DNA from: Pseudomonadota bacterium
GTDB lineage: Bacteria > Pseudomonadota > Alphaproteobacteria > Rhizobiales > Rhizobiaceae
Direction: 5' to 3'
DNA length: 6,865 bases
NCBI GenBank assembly: GCA_023428515.1
Contig: JAEYXI010000585.1
Location: 1 to 6,865, forward strand
Part shown: positions 5,585 to 6,865 of the stretch, one piece after another
How positions within the stretch are numbered: position 1 is the stretch's first letter
Layout of the letters: each line of letters opens with the position of its first letter
Program-made: the position numbers and the translations under genes
The notes under the pieces: generated by a model
Told to the model about the DNA's origin: nothing
The model's database searches: none
The model's input: only the letters and a program-made list of their open reading frames with translations

Positions 5585-6865
5585 ATGGTCAAGACACCCA
5601 GGACACGGCATTCGAACACGCCGCGTGAACCGATGACCATTGAACTCGGGCCGGACGAAGTTTCGCGCGTCGCATCGGAAGGCGAGGCGCCAGGGACAGA
5701 TTCCACCGAGATTGCGAAGGAAGACATCGGCGCGTCCGAGGCGACAGCCGCGTCGTCTGATACGCCCCCTTCGCCTGATGAAGCCGCCGATGCCGCAGCG
5801 TCGCAGGAGGTGCCGTCGGAGGATACATCGGAGCCGGTTTCCGCATTTGCCCGGAAAGAGGAACCAGCCGAGACCGAGGCGCCTCAAAGCAGGCCGCAGG
5901 AACAGCCGCCTGTCGACGAAGCCTGGCCACAGGCTGCGCCACCTCCTCCCCGCCCGTCGCGAGGCACTGCCCTGACGGCCGGTCTGGTCGGCGGTATCGT
6001 CGCGCTCCTTGCGGCCGGCTTGCTGCAGTTCACCGGCATTCTCGGCACACCCGGCCCGTCCGACGATGCGAGCGTGCCGCCATCCGTGGAAACCGACATT
6101 ACCGCACTGAAATCCGAGGTCGAAGGACTGAAGGCGGCCTCGGGCGATGAAGGCGAGGTTTCCGGTAGGGTCGACGGTCTTTCGCAGGCGCTCGACCAGG
6201 TGAAGCGCGATATTGCCTCGCTTCGGCAAGCGGCCGAATCTGGAGGAACTGGGGAACCTGCCGAAGTGGCTGCGCTGAACGCCAAGATCTCCGAAATCGA
6301 AACCAGGATCAGCGCGATCGGTCCTGGTCCGGACGGCGCCACCCCCGAAGACGTCGCCGCCATCAATGAAAAGATCGCTGGCGTCGAGGCGCTGGCAAAA
6401 GCGGCCGGCGAGGCCGAGTCGTCCATAAACAATCGTCTTGGCGCCTTGGAGCAGAGCCTTGCCGCGCTGACCGGCAAGGTCGATTCGCAGGCGCAGCAGC
6501 CCAAGGTCGCGCTGGCGATCGCTGCCTCTGCGCTAAAAGCGGCTATCGAGCGCGGCTCGCCCTTCGAGCCGGAACTCGAGACGCTGGCTGCTGTCGCACC
6601 ACAGGCTCCCGGCCTCGCGGAACTGCGTCCCTACGCGGAAAAGGGCATAGCGACCCGTGCCGAGATCGTTGCCGAGACCGACTATGCCGCCAATGCAATG
6701 ATCGCTGCGGCGAATCCGCCCTCTGAAAACGCTGCCTTCTTCGAGCGGCTTCTCTCCAGTGCTGAATCGCTGGTGACGGTGCGTCCCATCGGCGCGGTCG
6801 AGGGACCCGGCGCTCCCGAAACGGTCGCGCGCATGGAAGTTGCGTTGAAGGCCGGCGACCTCACC
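5585..6865 (+). CDS. Mitofilin/Mic60-like inner-membrane coiled-coil protein (partial, 3' end outside window)
   Basis: The frame is open for 427 codons to the window edge with no stop, so the C-terminus is missing. Start evidence is GGAGG at 5575-5579, 5 nt before the ATG. Order of parts: a low-complexity, acidic, Ala/Pro/Glu/Ser-rich cytoplasmic tail (about 1-127, ending in a proline-rich stretch PPPPRPSR), one transmembrane helix (about 129-149, TALTAGLVGGIVALLAAG), then a periplasmic part with heptad-like coiled coil (about 166-302), then the start of an Ala-rich helical C-terminal domain (about 306 on, KVALAIAASALKAAIERG, then ELETLAAVAPQAPGLAELRPYA). This architecture, and the place after hemC-hemD, match the alphaproteobacterial COG4223 mitofilin proteins, relatives of mitochondrial Mic60, which shape inner-membrane folds and contact sites. 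It is not an enzyme. HemY often follows in this locus, but that lies outside the window. The N-terminal tail is unlikely to be conserved in sequence. Confidence 0.85.
   Translation, partial: MVKTPRTRHSNTPREPMTIELGPDEVSRVASEGEAPGTDSTEIAKEDIGASEATAASSDTPPSPDEAADAAASQEVPSEDTSEPVSAFARKEEPAETEAPQSRPQEQPPVDEAWPQAAPPPPRPSRGTALTAGLVGGIVALLAAGLLQFTGILGTPGPSDDASVPPSVETDITALKSEVEGLKAASGDEGEVSGRVDGLSQALDQVKRDIASLRQAAESGGTGEPAEVAALNAKISEIETRISAIGPGPDGATPEDVAAINEKIAGVEALAKAAGEAESSINNRLGALEQSLAALTGKVDSQAQQPKVALAIAASALKAAIERGSPFEPELETLAAVAPQAPGLAELRPYAEKGIATRAEIVAETDYAANAMIAAANPPSENAAFFERLLSSAESLVTVRPIGAVEGPGAPETVARMEVALKAGDLT

Overview
The window is GC-rich, densely coded DNA typical of an alphaproteobacterium. 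The gene content and order best fit the Hyphomicrobiales, near Mesorhizobium and its relatives: hemC-hemD-mitofilin divergent from tsaD-gpsA-YciI-EVE. This placement rests on protein character and gene order read by eye, not on a database search. It looks like core chromosome. I see no insertion sequence, phage gene, CRISPR array, tRNA or rRNA.

Layout: two gene clusters diverge from a short spacer at about 3716-3825. The minus-strand cluster reads leftward: tsaD (tRNA t6A synthesis), gpsA (glycerol-3-phosphate dehydrogenase, start overlapping the tsaD stop), a YciI-family protein, an EVE-domain protein, and a METTL20/ETFBKMT-type protein lysine methyltransferase. Gaps are 23 bp or less, or the genes overlap, so one transcript is likely. 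The plus-strand cluster reads rightward: hemC and hemD, 5 bp apart, then after 86 bp a membrane-anchored coiled-coil protein of the alphaproteobacterial mitofilin/Mic60 type, which is cut by the window end. Positions 1-224 hold no gene I can support.

How the genes work together: HemC and HemD catalyse consecutive steps to uroporphyrinogen III, the last common precursor of heme, siroheme and cobalamin. The mitofilin-like protein next to them is an inner-membrane shaping protein, the bacterial relative of the mitochondrial cristae organiser. The leftward cluster joins a universal tRNA modification enzyme, the first committed step of phospholipid synthesis, a putative modified-base reader and a protein methyltransferase. 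Their grouping may be no more than conserved housekeeping order.

No wholly new system is evident. The points most worth a second look are the Mic60-like gene in the heme cluster, the METTL20-type methyltransferase with an unresolved start inside the EVE gene, and the overlapping inverted repeats in the divergent spacer.
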